From Candidatus Leptovillus gracilis (GTDB taxonomy: Bacteria > Chloroflexota > Anaerolineae > Promineifilales > Promineifilaceae), in the NCBI GenBank assembly GCA_016716065.1, contig JADJXA010000001.1, positions 744,001 to 808,000 of the forward strand: a stretch of DNA of 64,000 nucleotides, written 5' to 3'. Under the pieces are notes generated by a model. The model did not search any database, had not been told where the DNA came from, and saw only the letters and a list, made by a program, of their open reading frames with translations. Each line of letters begins with the position of its first letter. Position 1 is the stretch's first letter. This document shows, in pieces, positions 7,298 through 16,027 of this stretch. A program made the position numbers and the translations under genes.

Positions 7298-8829
7298 GTT
7301 TCACGCAGATTGGACAAGTTTGCGAGAGATGCCTGGTCTTTACCAAAGATATTGTTGTACAAATCTATGCCAAAACTCGTCTGCAAAGGCGACCCCCTGG
7401 TGACTTTGAAGGTGCGTTCGCCGTCCTCTTGCCTTTCCGCCCGCAAGAAAAAAGCATTGGCCATGCCGCGCCGGTAAAAGCCGTGCGCCAGTTCGTAGAG
7501 ATGGGTCACAAAGAAAATTTTGATTCGTTTTTCCAACAAGGCGCTGATGATTTGCCGGCCGATTTCCGAGCCTTCCCGTTCATTTGTTGCGGCGAAAGAC
7601 TCATTGAACAACAACATCGAATGGGGCGTGATGGCGTCTACAATGAGACTCATCCGGCTGAGTTCTTCATCCAGCTTACCGCTGGTCATGGAGGCGTCTT
7701 CTTCCCGCTTGAAGTGGGTGAAGATTGCCTCGCAGACATTGGCGCGGAAAGAGTCTGCCGGGACGAACAGACCGCACTGCATCATCAACTGCGCCAGACC
7801 AATACTACGCAAAAAGGTAGATTTACCACCCTGGTTGGCGCCGGTGATCATCACCAGATCTTTGCCGTCGGCGGCGCCATCGTTGCCAATGATGTTTTGC
7901 TTCAGGGTCAGGGCCAGACAAAGGTCATACAAGCCGCCGTAGGTATGCCGCCGTTCGGTGCTGTCCACCGGTACAGGAAAGGCAGTCGGCGCGCCCATCT
8001 GCTTAAGCTGGTCGGCCAGATTCAAACAGCCCACGTAAAACGCCAGTTCAGCCCGCAGCATTTTGAAAAAGCTGTCTATATGGTCGGAAGATTGCGCCAG
8101 GGCGTTGGCGACCAGGTTGATACCCCGGTTTTTCAGGTCGGCCACGGCGCGGGCGCCATGGTCGTCGCGGGGGTGGAGGCGAAAGCTGTAAACCGGCGCT
8201 TTGGGGGAGAACACACGCTCCAGCCAGTTTTGGTCGTTGTCGTTGGGTTGGCGCAGCACGTAATCCGTTCCTTCATTCCCCCTGCCCACGGTGGCGCTGA
8301 GCAGCACGCCATCGCGGAATTTTAACGCTTTCAGATGGTCTTGCACCAGGGAAAAATAGTCATCGTTTAATTCTGTCTGAATCATGGCAAAAAATCGCGC
8401 AAAGCCTTCGGATTGGAATTGTCCGGCGTGTGTATTGGCGATCTGCTTGAGTTTTTTCAGCAGCTCCATAAACATTTGCACCATTTCCACTGCACTGTTG
8501 AGGATGCCGCTGGGGTAGCTGGTGTAAATGCCCATCCAACCGCGCCGTTTGTTGAGGATGGCTTCGATGGGAATTTGGTAGATGGCGCGGACCACGGCCG
8601 TATTGTTCAAACAGTCTTGCAAGATGCTTTGGCGGTAGCGAATCACGTCCACATCCCGTGTGCTGGCTAAAACAGCCTTTTTCGACACTTCAAAAATATA
8701 GTCGTCGTCTTGGGCCATCGCCTGAAAAAGAGTGTTTAGCTCCAGGTCCTGAATGAGCGGTTGGTGGTGAGGGAGCAACGGCCGTTGCCAATCAAAATCC
8801 TGCTCCGGAAACATCAGAAAAGCTTTCAC
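7294..8829 (-). CDS. MutS-family ATPase without mismatch domain (second of pair)
   Basis: A 511-residue protein with a helical lever/core region (about 20-310) and a MutS domain V ATPase (about 320-505): Walker A GANQGGKS at 330-337, signature region FKREEDASMTSGKLDEELSR, Walker B-like MLLFNESF and FFVTHLYEL for the His loop. The N-terminal mismatch-recognition and connector domains of MutS are missing, so it is not a classical repair MutS. The D/E of Walker B appears as N-E. It overlaps the upstream paralogue and crcB by 4 bases each. MutS-like genes are known companions of fluoride riboswitches, but their role in fluoride stress is unclear. Confidence 0.85.
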   Translation of the reverse strand: MKAFLMFPEQDFDWQRPLLPHHQPLIQDLELNTLFQAMAQDDDYIFEVSKKAVLASTRDVDVIRYRQSILQDCLNNTAVVRAIYQIPIEAILNKRRGWMGIYTSYPSGILNSAVEMVQMFMELLKKLKQIANTHAGQFQSEGFARFFAMIQTELNDDYFSLVQDHLKALKFRDGVLLSATVGRGNEGTDYVLRQPNDNDQNWLERVFSPKAPVYSFRLHPRDDHGARAVADLKNRGINLVANALAQSSDHIDSFFKMLRAELAFYVGCLNLADQLKQMGAPTAFPVPVDSTERRHTYGGLYDLCLALTLKQNIIGNDGAADGKDLVMITGANQGGKSTFLRSIGLAQLMMQCGLFVPADSFRANVCEAIFTHFKREEDASMTSGKLDEELSRMSLIVDAITPHSMLLFNESFAATNEREGSEIGRQIISALLEKRIKIFFVTHLYELAHGFYRRGMANAFFLRAERQEDGERTFKVTRGSPLQTSFGIDLYNNIFGKDQASLANLSNLRET

Positions 8830-10361
8830 GCGGGAATACGCTCCATAATACTTGCATACGTCAGGCCATGTTTCTCAGCAATAGACATGGCATAAGCCAG
8901 CCCATCGGCCGACCGCCGCAAAATTTTGTAGGTGCGCTCGGCCGGATTGTCTGGCGCCACCGTACTGACCATGCTCACCGTTTTCTCACCGGCGGTCGCC
9001 AACTCGTCAATAAACGTCACCCACACACACAATAAATCCAACTGCATGATCCTCTCTTCGATTTGTTGGCTGAGAAAAAGCGCGTCTTGCAGCGTGGTAG
9101 AGGCAAAAATTTCATTCATGATCAGGATGCTGTGCGGCGTTGCCTGCTTTAAAATGGCGTCAATGCGCACCAGATCATCCTGCAATTTGCCGCGCAGATT
9201 GCTCATGTTCTCTTCCCGTTCAAAATGGGTGAAAATCCGGTCGCACAGATAAAGCTGCGCCTGACGACCAGGAACCGGGCAGCCCAGGCTGGCCAGGTAA
9301 TGAAGCTGGCCGAAAGTGCGGGCGAAGGTTGTTTTGCCGCCCTGGTTCGGGCCAGAAACGATCAGAATACGCTCTCCGTCTTTGAGGTAAAAGTCATTCA
9401 CCACCACCGGCGCATCTTCATGGACGCGCTTTGCCGCCAGGGCCAGATCAAACCCAGCGTAATCGTACACCTCTTTACGCTGCCAGGAAATCTGCGGGTA
9501 ACAAAAAGAGAGTCCGGCGCGTTGGATGTCGGCGATAAAGCTCAGGTAAGCGATGTAAAACTGAACTTCCCGGTCAAATGTACGAATAGTTTCATCGAGA
9601 AAATGGGTATGCCGGCCGCAAAACTGGGAAAGATGGTCGAAAGCTTCCGGGTGCAATTTGGCAACCAAATCCAATATCTTCGCTTCGACGTGGTTCATGC
9701 CGGAGGCAATGGTCAGCTTGGACCGGTAATCTTTTACCGCGCCCTGTTTGAACTTGGCGAACGTCGCCTCAACTTCGACGCTGTAATCACTTTCCCCTTC
9801 ATAATGGCAGACTTTGACGACGCTGTCATGGATAATGATGCCGTAGGTGATGGCCGCCAGTTCGGCGCGAACCTGCCGCGCTTCGGCCAGCAGCAGCGTA
9901 AATTCCGCCGAAGCGGCGTAGGCGGTCATATAGTCACGAAAAGCCAACAAGCCAGGTGACCGCAGCGAGGCAGCGCCCAGATCAATCGCCAGTTGGGTTA
10001 CGGCGGCGCCGTAAGTTAGCACCGCCTCCAAAAACCAACCTTCTCTGTGTCGCTGGTAATAGAGCTTAGCCAACATTCCCAGATAGCGCCGTATCAGACT
10101 CATCTGGTCGGCAAAGGTGTTGATGTCGGCCATGAGCGTCTCATCCGCCAAATCCTGGGCAATTTCCTGACGGTAAAGGATGGCGTCAACGGCCGTTAAC
10201 GGCGCATAAAAGAGGGGCGTCAGTTCATATTCCTGCTTACCGGCCGTCACCGCCGCAACAATCTGATCCAGATTCAAGTCGGTAAAAAAGTCCGGCGCTT
10301 CAGAACTTTCGCCGGTTGGCCGATCTTCTGGTCTGGCAAACAGAATACTGTAAAACGTCAT
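8826..10361 (-). CDS. MutS-family ATPase without mismatch domain (first of pair)
   Basis: A 511-residue paralogue of the next gene with the same layout: helical lever/core (about 25-320) and a MutS-type ATPase with Walker A GPNQGGKT at 337-344, FEREENMSNLRGKLQDDL signature region and ILIMNEIF Walker B. MutS domains I-II are absent. The two equal-length neighbours probably arose by duplication and may form a heterodimer, as eukaryotic MutS homologues do (inference). Its start overlaps the stop of the truncated MFS gene by 4 bases, so it was, or still is, translated by coupling from an upstream reading frame. Confidence 0.85.
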   Translation of the reverse strand: MTFYSILFARPEDRPTGESSEAPDFFTDLNLDQIVAAVTAGKQEYELTPLFYAPLTAVDAILYRQEIAQDLADETLMADINTFADQMSLIRRYLGMLAKLYYQRHREGWFLEAVLTYGAAVTQLAIDLGAASLRSPGLLAFRDYMTAYAASAEFTLLLAEARQVRAELAAITYGIIIHDSVVKVCHYEGESDYSVEVEATFAKFKQGAVKDYRSKLTIASGMNHVEAKILDLVAKLHPEAFDHLSQFCGRHTHFLDETIRTFDREVQFYIAYLSFIADIQRAGLSFCYPQISWQRKEVYDYAGFDLALAAKRVHEDAPVVVNDFYLKDGERILIVSGPNQGGKTTFARTFGQLHYLASLGCPVPGRQAQLYLCDRIFTHFEREENMSNLRGKLQDDLVRIDAILKQATPHSILIMNEIFASTTLQDALFLSQQIEERIMQLDLLCVWVTFIDELATAGEKTVSMVSTVAPDNPAERTYKILRRSADGLAYAMSIAEKHGLTYASIMERIPA

Positions 10362-10831
10362 ATGCTTTCTTGCTTGGTCAGACGGTACAACACCGGCACG
10401 GCCGCCAGTTGGCTGAGGACCGAAAAAGCAATGAGAGCGGGCAGGGAAATGTCGTACAACACCCCCATCAGCGCGCTGCCGGCAAACCAGGCCAGCCCAT
10501 AACCGGTATTAAACACCCCATAGGCCGAGCCGCGCCTGTCGGGGGAAACCATGCCGGCCACAGCGGCGCGCATCACCGATTCCTGCGCCCCCATGCTGAC
10601 GCCCCACACAACCATGCCCGCCAGCGCCGCCCACAGGCTGGTGGTAAACACCAATGGCGCAAAAAAAGCAGACAAGAACGCGACGCCTATTAAAACCGAC
10701 AACCCATGCCGGTCATACAGACGGCCGAATATGAGCGCTGCCAGGGCGTCCACACCCATCGCCACCGCGTAAAAAATCGGTATCCAATGGGTGGGTACAG
10801 TCCCTGTTTGCCCAAAATTGAATCTTGGTAT
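10358..10831 (-). pseudogene. MFS transporter, 5'-truncated remnant
   Basis: The open frame encodes about 157 residues matching only the C-terminal third of a major facilitator transporter: THWIPIFYAVAMGVDALAAL, GRLYDRHG, and SPDRRGSAYGVFNTGYG, with four or five hydrophobic helices. The N-terminal helices are missing and a TGA lies just upstream in this frame (10832-10834). An ATG at 10835 with a good AAGGAG (10844-10849) survives in another frame, so the original start appears joined to the 3' third by an internal deletion with frame change. The first ATG inside the frame is at 10765. A functional transporter is unlikely. Confidence 0.75.
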
Positions 10832-10871
10832 TCATTGACAAAACTCCTTGTAGTTGTAGAAATAAAAACGG

Positions 10872-12141
10872 TCACAAATCTGACAACGCTTCGGTCAGAG
10901 CGTGAACCGCAGCCATCAACGTGTCTAAATCGGCCAGAGCGTCGGCGCTGGTGGCGGCATGTTGGGCGCGTTGGGTGACGGCCGTTTCCAACACCAGCGC
11001 CGTCGCTTCAATCGTCTCTTGCCAGCGGGTATCCAGATGCGCCTGATACTGACGCATCACCTGCCCAGTGTTTTGCACCACTGCCCAACGTAGATGCTCC
11101 GTGTTGCGTAAAGCCAACTGAGCGCCGAGCGGCTGCAAGCGATTGAGAAGACGAGGTATCCTTTTGGCGGGCGGCTACCAGGGTTTCCTGGAAGGCGTCG
11201 CGCTTTTGTTGTAGTTCGTCCAGGGGCATAGTCAGCGCCCGGCGTTCCGTTTGCAGCAGCTGCTGCGCTTCGTGCAGCGCGTCTACTGCTTTAGCGGCAA
11301 TGGCTTGCGCCAACGCTGCCTGTTTTTCCTGATTTAGAAAATAAAATAACCGCGCTTCGACGGCCGCCAGCCCGCTGGCCTGCCAGCCGTCGGCATCATC
11401 CTGCTGCCGGGCCGCCAAAGCCAGACGCGCCGAGATGGGAAACAACATCAGGTCGCCGTTTAGCTGCGCCTGTTGGCGCAGGGTGTCGGCCAAAAAGCCC
11501 AGCGCCTGGGCCTGCTCGACCGGTGTCAGGTAATCCACTTTATTGAGCAAAAAGAAGAGCTGGCTCACGTGCTGCTGCACCGCTTTGAGGAACTCTACTT
11601 CAACGGCCGTTATTGGCGGGTCGGCCGAGAGCAAAAACAAGGCGGCGTCTACTTCGGCCAGAAAATCCAGGGTCGTTTCCGTGTTGTGGCCCAGGGTAGA
11701 GCCAATGCCCGGTGTGTCTATCAGCACCACGCCTTGCGCCAACAGCCGCGCCGGATGGCGCACGTCCACGCGGGCCACGCCCAGCACGTTGCCGGGGTTG
11801 CCCGTTTCTGTAACGTATTGCTCCAGGGCCGATGGCGGCACGGCCGTTACCCGGCCATCATGAAACACCACCTCCACGATGCGCTCCGGCCCATGCGTGA
11901 TAAGCGTGGGAATGGCGGTCAGGGGCACAACGGCCGTTGGCAGAAATGGCTCGCCCAACAAGGCATTCAGCAGGCTGCTTTTGCCTCGTTTGAATTGGCC
12001 CAACACGGCCAGGTGGAAGCGCCCGGCGGTGAGACGGCTTTGCAATTCTTGCAGGCGGGCCGCCAGTAGCGCGGTGGGCGGATGCTGGGTCAGGTGGGTA
12101 ACGGCTGTTTGCAGTAATTCCCGAAGTGCGGCCGTCGTCAT
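10872..12141 (-). pseudogene. Dynamin-like GTPase, frameshifted near the C-terminus
   Basis: The first 325 or so residues form a dynamin/Era-like GTPase: G1 GQFKRGKSSLLNALLG (about 48-63), a G2 Thr in VVPLTAIPT, G3 DTPGIG, G4 NKVD, then helical stalk sequence. Near 11150-11165 the family-like sequence continues in another frame (LLNRLQPLGAQLALRNTEHL, ending at 10872), whereas the original frame runs on as Ser/Arg-rich non-family sequence to 11008. One extra base, or two missing, explains this. Such proteins remodel membranes or act as fusion/scission GTPases. It could be a real mutation or an assembly error; the intact protein would be about 423 residues. Confidence 0.7.
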
Positions 12142-12236
12142 AAGGTCCTCTCGGCGCGCGTTTTTACATCCCGCCGCAGCCGATACTGCGGACAGACTTC
12201 TTCTTCGGGGGTGGCGTGGAGGTGATTTTCAGACAT
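12138..12236 (-). CDS. Possible 32-residue small protein
   Basis: A short acidic-then-basic frame (MSENHLHATPEEEVCPQYRL...) fills the gap between the DUF6062-like gene (stop 9 bases upstream) and the GTPase, whose ATG overlaps its TGA (ATGA). The packing mimics the coupled junctions elsewhere in this operon, which is the main support. No clear ribosome binding site and no recognised family. It may only be a coupling leader. Confidence 0.35.
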   Translation of the reverse strand: MSENHLHATPEEEVCPQYRLRRDVKTRAERTL

Positions 12237-12244
12237 GGTTCTAT

Positions 12245-12937
12245 TTAAAAAACATCCAGCGCACCGCTGGTGAATTCCACGGCGCGCCGCCAGGCGTCAC
12301 TTTCTTCGCTAAATCCTTCGTGCTGAAAACGATGATCGTTTTTGCGGATGAATTCGGACAACTGGACGCGCAAGGTTTGCCATATCTGGCGTTGGTGCGA
12401 CAGCAGCATAGCATACGCCGGCCCGTCAAGGGTGTCTAATGCCTGCCGTAGGTGTGGCAGGCATAAGCCATCACTGGTTTGCCAGGCGGCTGCCAGGTCG
12501 GCGTCCTGCTGATGGGCATGCAGCACATTCAGGGCGCGTTCGGCCGTCTCGTCGCGTATCTGACAGGCGGGGCAAGGAGCGTGGGCGGCCAGGTGTTTGG
12601 GGCTGCTGTCGTGCCCCATTTGCCCCGCCAGCCGGTCGAACCAGCTGGCGCTTTCTTCCTGCCCTTGTGGCAGTTCCGTTTCCAGTTGACGGAAAATAGC
12701 ATTGTAGAGAATGGTGATGCCCAGAGCATTATGATAGGTTAACAAGAGTCGGCTGTGGGTGGCACAAAAGCCGTGCGCCTCAGTCAATCTTTGCTGCATC
12801 TCGGTGTCGTTGACGTATTCATAGAGCATACTGTCCATAAAATTGGCAACGGCCGTTCGCCCCAATGTACACAGGGCGCAGCCGGGTGTTTTCAGGGCAT
12901 CCAGCAGGTTAAAGTAGGGCGTGTGGCGGGCGGTCAT
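12245..12937 (-). CDS. DUF6062-like Cys/His protein
   Basis: A 230-residue soluble, mostly helical protein. Two zinc-ligand-like clusters are visible: CALC with a distant GFCATH (residues about 20-60) and CPACQIRDE with LCLPH (about 122-160), a duplicated C-x2-C...C-x2-H arrangement. This matches my recollection of DUF6062-type proteins; the function is unknown. It overlaps the upstream zinc-ribbon HEAT gene by 4 bases in the riboswitch-led operon. Two structural zinc sites are inferred. Confidence 0.55.
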   Translation of the reverse strand: MTARHTPYFNLLDALKTPGCALCTLGRTAVANFMDSMLYEYVNDTEMQQRLTEAHGFCATHSRLLLTYHNALGITILYNAIFRQLETELPQGQEESASWFDRLAGQMGHDSSPKHLAAHAPCPACQIRDETAERALNVLHAHQQDADLAAAWQTSDGLCLPHLRQALDTLDGPAYAMLLSHQRQIWQTLRVQLSEFIRKNDHRFQHEGFSEESDAWRRAVEFTSGALDVF

Positions 12938-13419
12938 CTGTTTTCTGCAGCCTCCTGTGTTGTGTGAATCACGCGGCGCAGTAAGTGCGGCAACTGGGCT
13001 AAAGCGGCAGCGTCTGCCAATGCCTGCTGCGCGGCTGGGCCGCCAATAGCGGCCAATGCTTCGGCGGCGGCTAAACGGGCGGGTAACGGCCGTGTACCAT
13101 CCAACAATACCACTGCCAATCCGGGCACGGCCGGCAGCGCGCCAAGGAGACCCAGGGTGTGGGCAACGGCCGTTGTCACGTCCATGCTGTCGGGTTGGCG
13201 GGCCAGACGGACCAGCAGCGGTGGCACGGCGCGTTCTGCCCCCAGGCGACCCAAAATCTCAGCTGCAATGACGGCGCGGGTTGGTTCAGGGTGGCCGATG
13301 GCGTCCATAAGCCGGTCGGTGAAATCTTTGCCCGTTTCCGCCAGCGACGCGCCGCAGGCGGTGCAGGTTTGGGCTTCATAGGCGTTTTCCACCCAGCAAT
13401 GCGGACAGTAGCGAATCAT
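12934..13419 (-). CDS. Zinc-ribbon plus HEAT-repeat protein
   Basis: A 161-residue protein. Residues 5-22 form a zinc ribbon (CPHC...CTACG). The rest is a HEAT/PBS-lyase-like helical solenoid with repeats such as RAVIAAEILGRLGAERAVPPL and VAHTLGLLGALPAVPGLAVV. Solenoids of this type bind other proteins, so an adaptor role is likely. Translation is coupled on both sides: the start overlaps the upstream stop by 4 bases and the stop overlaps the next start. Confidence 0.7.
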   Translation of the reverse strand: MIRYCPHCWVENAYEAQTCTACGASLAETGKDFTDRLMDAIGHPEPTRAVIAAEILGRLGAERAVPPLLVRLARQPDSMDVTTAVAHTLGLLGALPAVPGLAVVLLDGTRPLPARLAAAEALAAIGGPAAQQALADAAALAQLPHLLRRVIHTTQEAAENR

Positions 13420-14363
13420 AGCGCGCCTATCATCCGCTCTAGCTGTTCCTGGAATTGGGTTAAGGCGAATTGATTAACGGCCGTGAACAGCTTATCCAAC
13501 TGCCGACCGCCGGGCGAAAGACGGAGCGTTAAGGTGAACAAGCCATCAGCCTGCTCCGTTACGGCAGCCGACATGATGTGACGCAGCCGAATATACTGCC
13601 AAACGCCGCCATAGTGTCCACTCCTGGCCTCCGCAAAACGGTTATCATCACCAATAAAAATGACCTCTTTGTCCGTCAGAATGGCGAGGTGCGCCAGAGA
13701 TACTGTGCGATTGAACGACCGGCCAAACAATGTCAGAATCGGCCGGCTCATTTTGGGCTGCCAAATGGTATGAATCACCTGTTCACCGCGCACCAGACTT
13801 TCGCGGGCATAATTCATAAATTTGTAGTTGACCGTATCCAAATAATTAAATCTGGCCCGCTGCGCCTTCCATTGCTCCTCAGAGGTATCTTGAGCCTCCG
13901 GTCGAATTTTGTGTATAAACGGTTCATAAACCGGCCGCGATACGGTGTTAAATTCGATGATAACCGATGTTGGCTGCCCGGCATCGGTCAGGCCGCTGAT
14001 AGTCAACCATGAATACAGCAGAATTTGGCCGATTTCCAGGTCGCTGACATGGGCTAACGGGTAACTGGCGGCGACAATTTGGCTGCCCACGCGCTCCCAC
14101 ACATAAAGCGTATCATCCAGCTCGCAGAGCAGTCTTTCGGTTGTTTTGCGCCGCATGCTGTTGATCACTGGCGCAAAAACGACGTGGGGGAAGGGTTGGA
14201 TGGTGGCTAACGGCCGTTCACACGCGCTCTGAAAAGCCTGGGGCACAGCTTCATACGATTCAATCACCTGCGACCAGGTAGCCATGGACCGATGGGTTCT
14301 GACAAAGCTGGGAGATGGGCTGTTTAATGGGCTGTTTAATGGGCTGTTTGATTCTGTTACCAT
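13416..14363 (-). CDS. Uncharacterised protein, first gene after the fluoride riboswitch
   Basis: A 315-residue protein of unknown family; no signal peptide or membrane helix. The C-terminal third has alternating strands and helices reminiscent of a PH-like/bacterial PH domain (AILTDKEVIFIGDD) but the match is weak. The N-terminus carries a SPLNSPLNSP repeat encoded by a 12-base tandem repeat (14318-14350), so the start is uncertain: ATG 14363 is chosen because upstream starts fall in the terminator T-run; MATWSQ at 14283 is the alternative. It is the promoter-proximal gene of the fluoride operon, 37 bases past the terminator. Confidence 0.65.
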   Translation of the reverse strand: MVTESNSPLNSPLNSPSPSFVRTHRSMATWSQVIESYEAVPQAFQSACERPLATIQPFPHVVFAPVINSMRRKTTERLLCELDDTLYVWERVGSQIVAASYPLAHVSDLEIGQILLYSWLTISGLTDAGQPTSVIIEFNTVSRPVYEPFIHKIRPEAQDTSEEQWKAQRARFNYLDTVNYKFMNYARESLVRGEQVIHTIWQPKMSRPILTLFGRSFNRTVSLAHLAILTDKEVIFIGDDNRFAEARSGHYGGVWQYIRLRHIMSAAVTEQADGLFTLTLRLSPGGRQLDKLFTAVNQFALTQFQEQLERMIGAL

Positions 14364-14399
14364 CTGTTTGCCTGTCCTCATCGCGGTGGGCCAAACAAC

Positions 14400-14438
14400 A
14401 AAAAAACCTCTACCCACGAATAACTCCGTTGGTAGAGG
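14400..14438 (-). terminator. Riboswitch-controlled intrinsic terminator
   Basis: On the minus strand CCTCTACC (14438-14431) pairs with GGTAGAGG (14414-14407) and is followed by seven T (14406-14400). The 5' arm is the 3' end of the fluoride aptamer, so aptamer folding and terminator folding are mutually exclusive: fluoride binding should allow read-through. Confidence 0.93.
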
Positions 14439-14498
14439 CTATCAGCCGGTAGACCTGGCAATTGACTCACGAACGTGAGATGGCGAGCCTCATCGCCT
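14431..14498 (-). promoter_or_regulatory. Fluoride riboswitch (crcB motif)
   Basis: The minus strand reads GGCGATGAGGCTCGCC, a CTCAC-GTTC-GTGAG hairpin, CAATTGCC, a short loop, then GGCTGATAGCCTCTACC. This follows the crcB motif closely: compare the Thermotoga petrophila aptamer segments GGGCGAUGAGGCCCGCCC, AACUGCC and GGCUGAUGGCCUCUACU. The extra hairpin is a variable insertion. The 3' strand overlaps an intrinsic terminator, giving a fluoride-activated ON switch. It lies about 10 bases after a predicted start site and upstream of an operon containing crcB. Confidence 0.95.
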
Positions 14499-14514
14499 GT
14501 TGATTTGTCTCTGC

Positions 14515-14544
14515 ATTTTAGCAGATGGAACCGCTTTATAGCAA
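14515..14544 (-). promoter_or_regulatory. Promoter of the fluoride operon
   Basis: Minus strand TTGCTA (-35, 14544-14539), an 18-base spacer and TAAAAT (-10, 14520-14515). The predicted start near 14508 is about 10 bases before the aptamer. Confidence 0.65.
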
Positions 14545-14573
14545 ATCGTGTTGGCCCAGAACCGCAGGCGTTC

Positions 14574-14607
14574 AGATTGGACAAATCTCAGAAGATTTGT
14601 CCAATCT
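14574..14607. repeat. Dispersed hairpin repeat, copy 2
   Basis: AGATTGGACAAATCT (14574-14588) and AGATTTGTCCAATCT (14593-14607), perfect 15-bp arms with loop CAGA. Flanking CTTCCGTATG(C)TATT matches copy 3 at 57804. It lies 14 bases beyond the stop of the minus-strand ABC ATPase. Compared with copies 1 and 3, paired changes (CC to AA with GG to TT) keep the stem, which is compensatory variation. Confidence 0.88.
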
Positions 14608-14621
14608 TCCGTATGCTATTC

Positions 14622-15989
14622 CTAAACCAGGTTCGGCGATGGCTCGTGGGAGGCGGGCGGTGGTGGGTTAATGATCTGGGCGTGCGGCCAACGCGCCTGG
14701 GCTTCTGGCAGCAGCGACGGCCGTATTACCACACAAGCCACCCGGTAACGGCCGTCGTCAATCACCTGCAAACCGGCCATCAACCCCTCACCTCGCCCAA
14801 ATTCCAGCGGACCTAACTCGTCCAGAATCAGCAGGTCATGGTCTGGCGCATCAGCCATCACCCTGTTGCCCCAGGCCAGGGCCTCCGGGTCAAAGGCCCA
14901 CTGCGTCGTAGACACGGCCGCGGCTGCCGAACCACGCAGGTTTGCCAACCGCCGCCGTTCCTCGGTGTGCAAATTCACCAGGTCAATGCCCAGTTTACGG
15001 CCGTGCGCAAACACCCCTGGCGACCACAATCCGGCCACCCGCAGACCCCGCGCCCGCGCCCGCTGCGCCAGGTCGCCGCACCAGGTTGTCTTGCCCACGC
15101 CGCTCAGCCCGGTAACAATGAACAACTGCGGCGCATTGCGCCCATTTTGAAAGGCTTGCGCCAGCGGCGAATCCGGCCAATCCAGGGCAGCGGCGGGCAG
15201 GGTCAGCGGCCGCTGCGCCAGAACTGCACGCGGCACATCCTGCCCATTCCTGTGGTCGTACAACATCTCCATACGCAGTCCATAGGCGGTCGAAAGCAGC
15301 GGCTCGGTCAACGTCTCTGTCGGTCGGCCATAGGCCATCACCCGCCCCCGGTACAGCAGCAGCACCCGGCCGGCGTACTCCAAAGCGTTGTTCGGCGCGT
15401 GCGATGAGATGATAAAAGACAATCCCTGCCGCGCCAATTGGTCTACCATTTCTAATACGCGATGCTGATTGCTCATATCCAGGTGGGCCGATGGTTCGTC
15501 CATCAGCAGCACGTCGCACTGCTGCGCCAGCCCCCGGGCGATGAGGGTAAGCTGCCGCTCGCCGCCGCTAATTTCGGTATACGGCCGTTCCCGCAGCGCT
15601 TGCAGCCCCACATTCTCCAACGCCTCATCAGCAATAGCCCGGTCAGCCGCCGATGGCGAACCAAACAGCCGCAAATGGGGCGCGCGCCCCATCAACACCA
15701 TCTCGCGCACGCTGTAGGCAAAGGCCGGCATGTGTAACTGCGGAATAAGCCCCACACGCCGCGCCCGTTCACCGGCGTTGTATTCATGCAGCGGCCGGCC
15801 ATCCAACAACACCCGCCCCTGCGTCGGCTTCTGTACGCCGCCCAGACAGGAAAGCAGCGTGGTTTTGCCGCTGCCATTGCGCCCCAGCAGGAACAGAATT
15901 TCCCCGGCAGCCAATGCCAACGACACATCATGCAGCACGGCCGTCCCCGGCGTATAGGCAAATCCGACATCTTGCGCTTCTAATTTCAT
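14622..15989 (-). CDS. ABC importer ATPase fused to a THEP1-like NTPase
   Basis: A 455-residue fusion. Residues 1-255 are a FepC/BtuD-type ATPase: Walker A GRNGSGKT, Q-loop LIPQL, signature ISGGERQL, Walker B VLLMDEPSAHLD and switch His in SSHAPN. Residues about 285-445 form a second P-loop domain with GLSGVGKTT and LLILDELGPLEF, the pattern of the THEP1/NTPase_1 family. The ATPase energises the permease encoded next. A second NTPase on an importer ATPase is uncommon; it might process the imported cofactor or regulate uptake (inference). ATG 15989 is preferred over GTG 15998. Confidence 0.85.
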   Translation of the reverse strand: MKLEAQDVGFAYTPGTAVLHDVSLALAAGEILFLLGRNGSGKTTLLSCLGGVQKPTQGRVLLDGRPLHEYNAGERARRVGLIPQLHMPAFAYSVREMVLMGRAPHLRLFGSPSAADRAIADEALENVGLQALRERPYTEISGGERQLTLIARGLAQQCDVLLMDEPSAHLDMSNQHRVLEMVDQLARQGLSFIISSHAPNNALEYAGRVLLLYRGRVMAYGRPTETLTEPLLSTAYGLRMEMLYDHRNGQDVPRAVLAQRPLTLPAAALDWPDSPLAQAFQNGRNAPQLFIVTGLSGVGKTTWCGDLAQRARARGLRVAGLWSPGVFAHGRKLGIDLVNLHTEERRRLANLRGSAAAAVSTTQWAFDPEALAWGNRVMADAPDHDLLILDELGPLEFGRGEGLMAGLQVIDDGRYRVACVVIRPSLLPEAQARWPHAQIINPPPPASHEPSPNLV

Positions 15990-15993
15990 ACTA

Positions 15994-16027
15994 CCCACTG
16001 CCTACTGAACACTGAACACTACCCACC
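15994..16027. repeat. Short tandem-repeat spacer (ACTGAACACT units)
   Basis: The gap between permease and ATPase genes is made of CCTACTGAACACTGAACACTACC units. The same unit builds spacers at 24141-24175 and 46303-46365. Confidence 0.6.
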
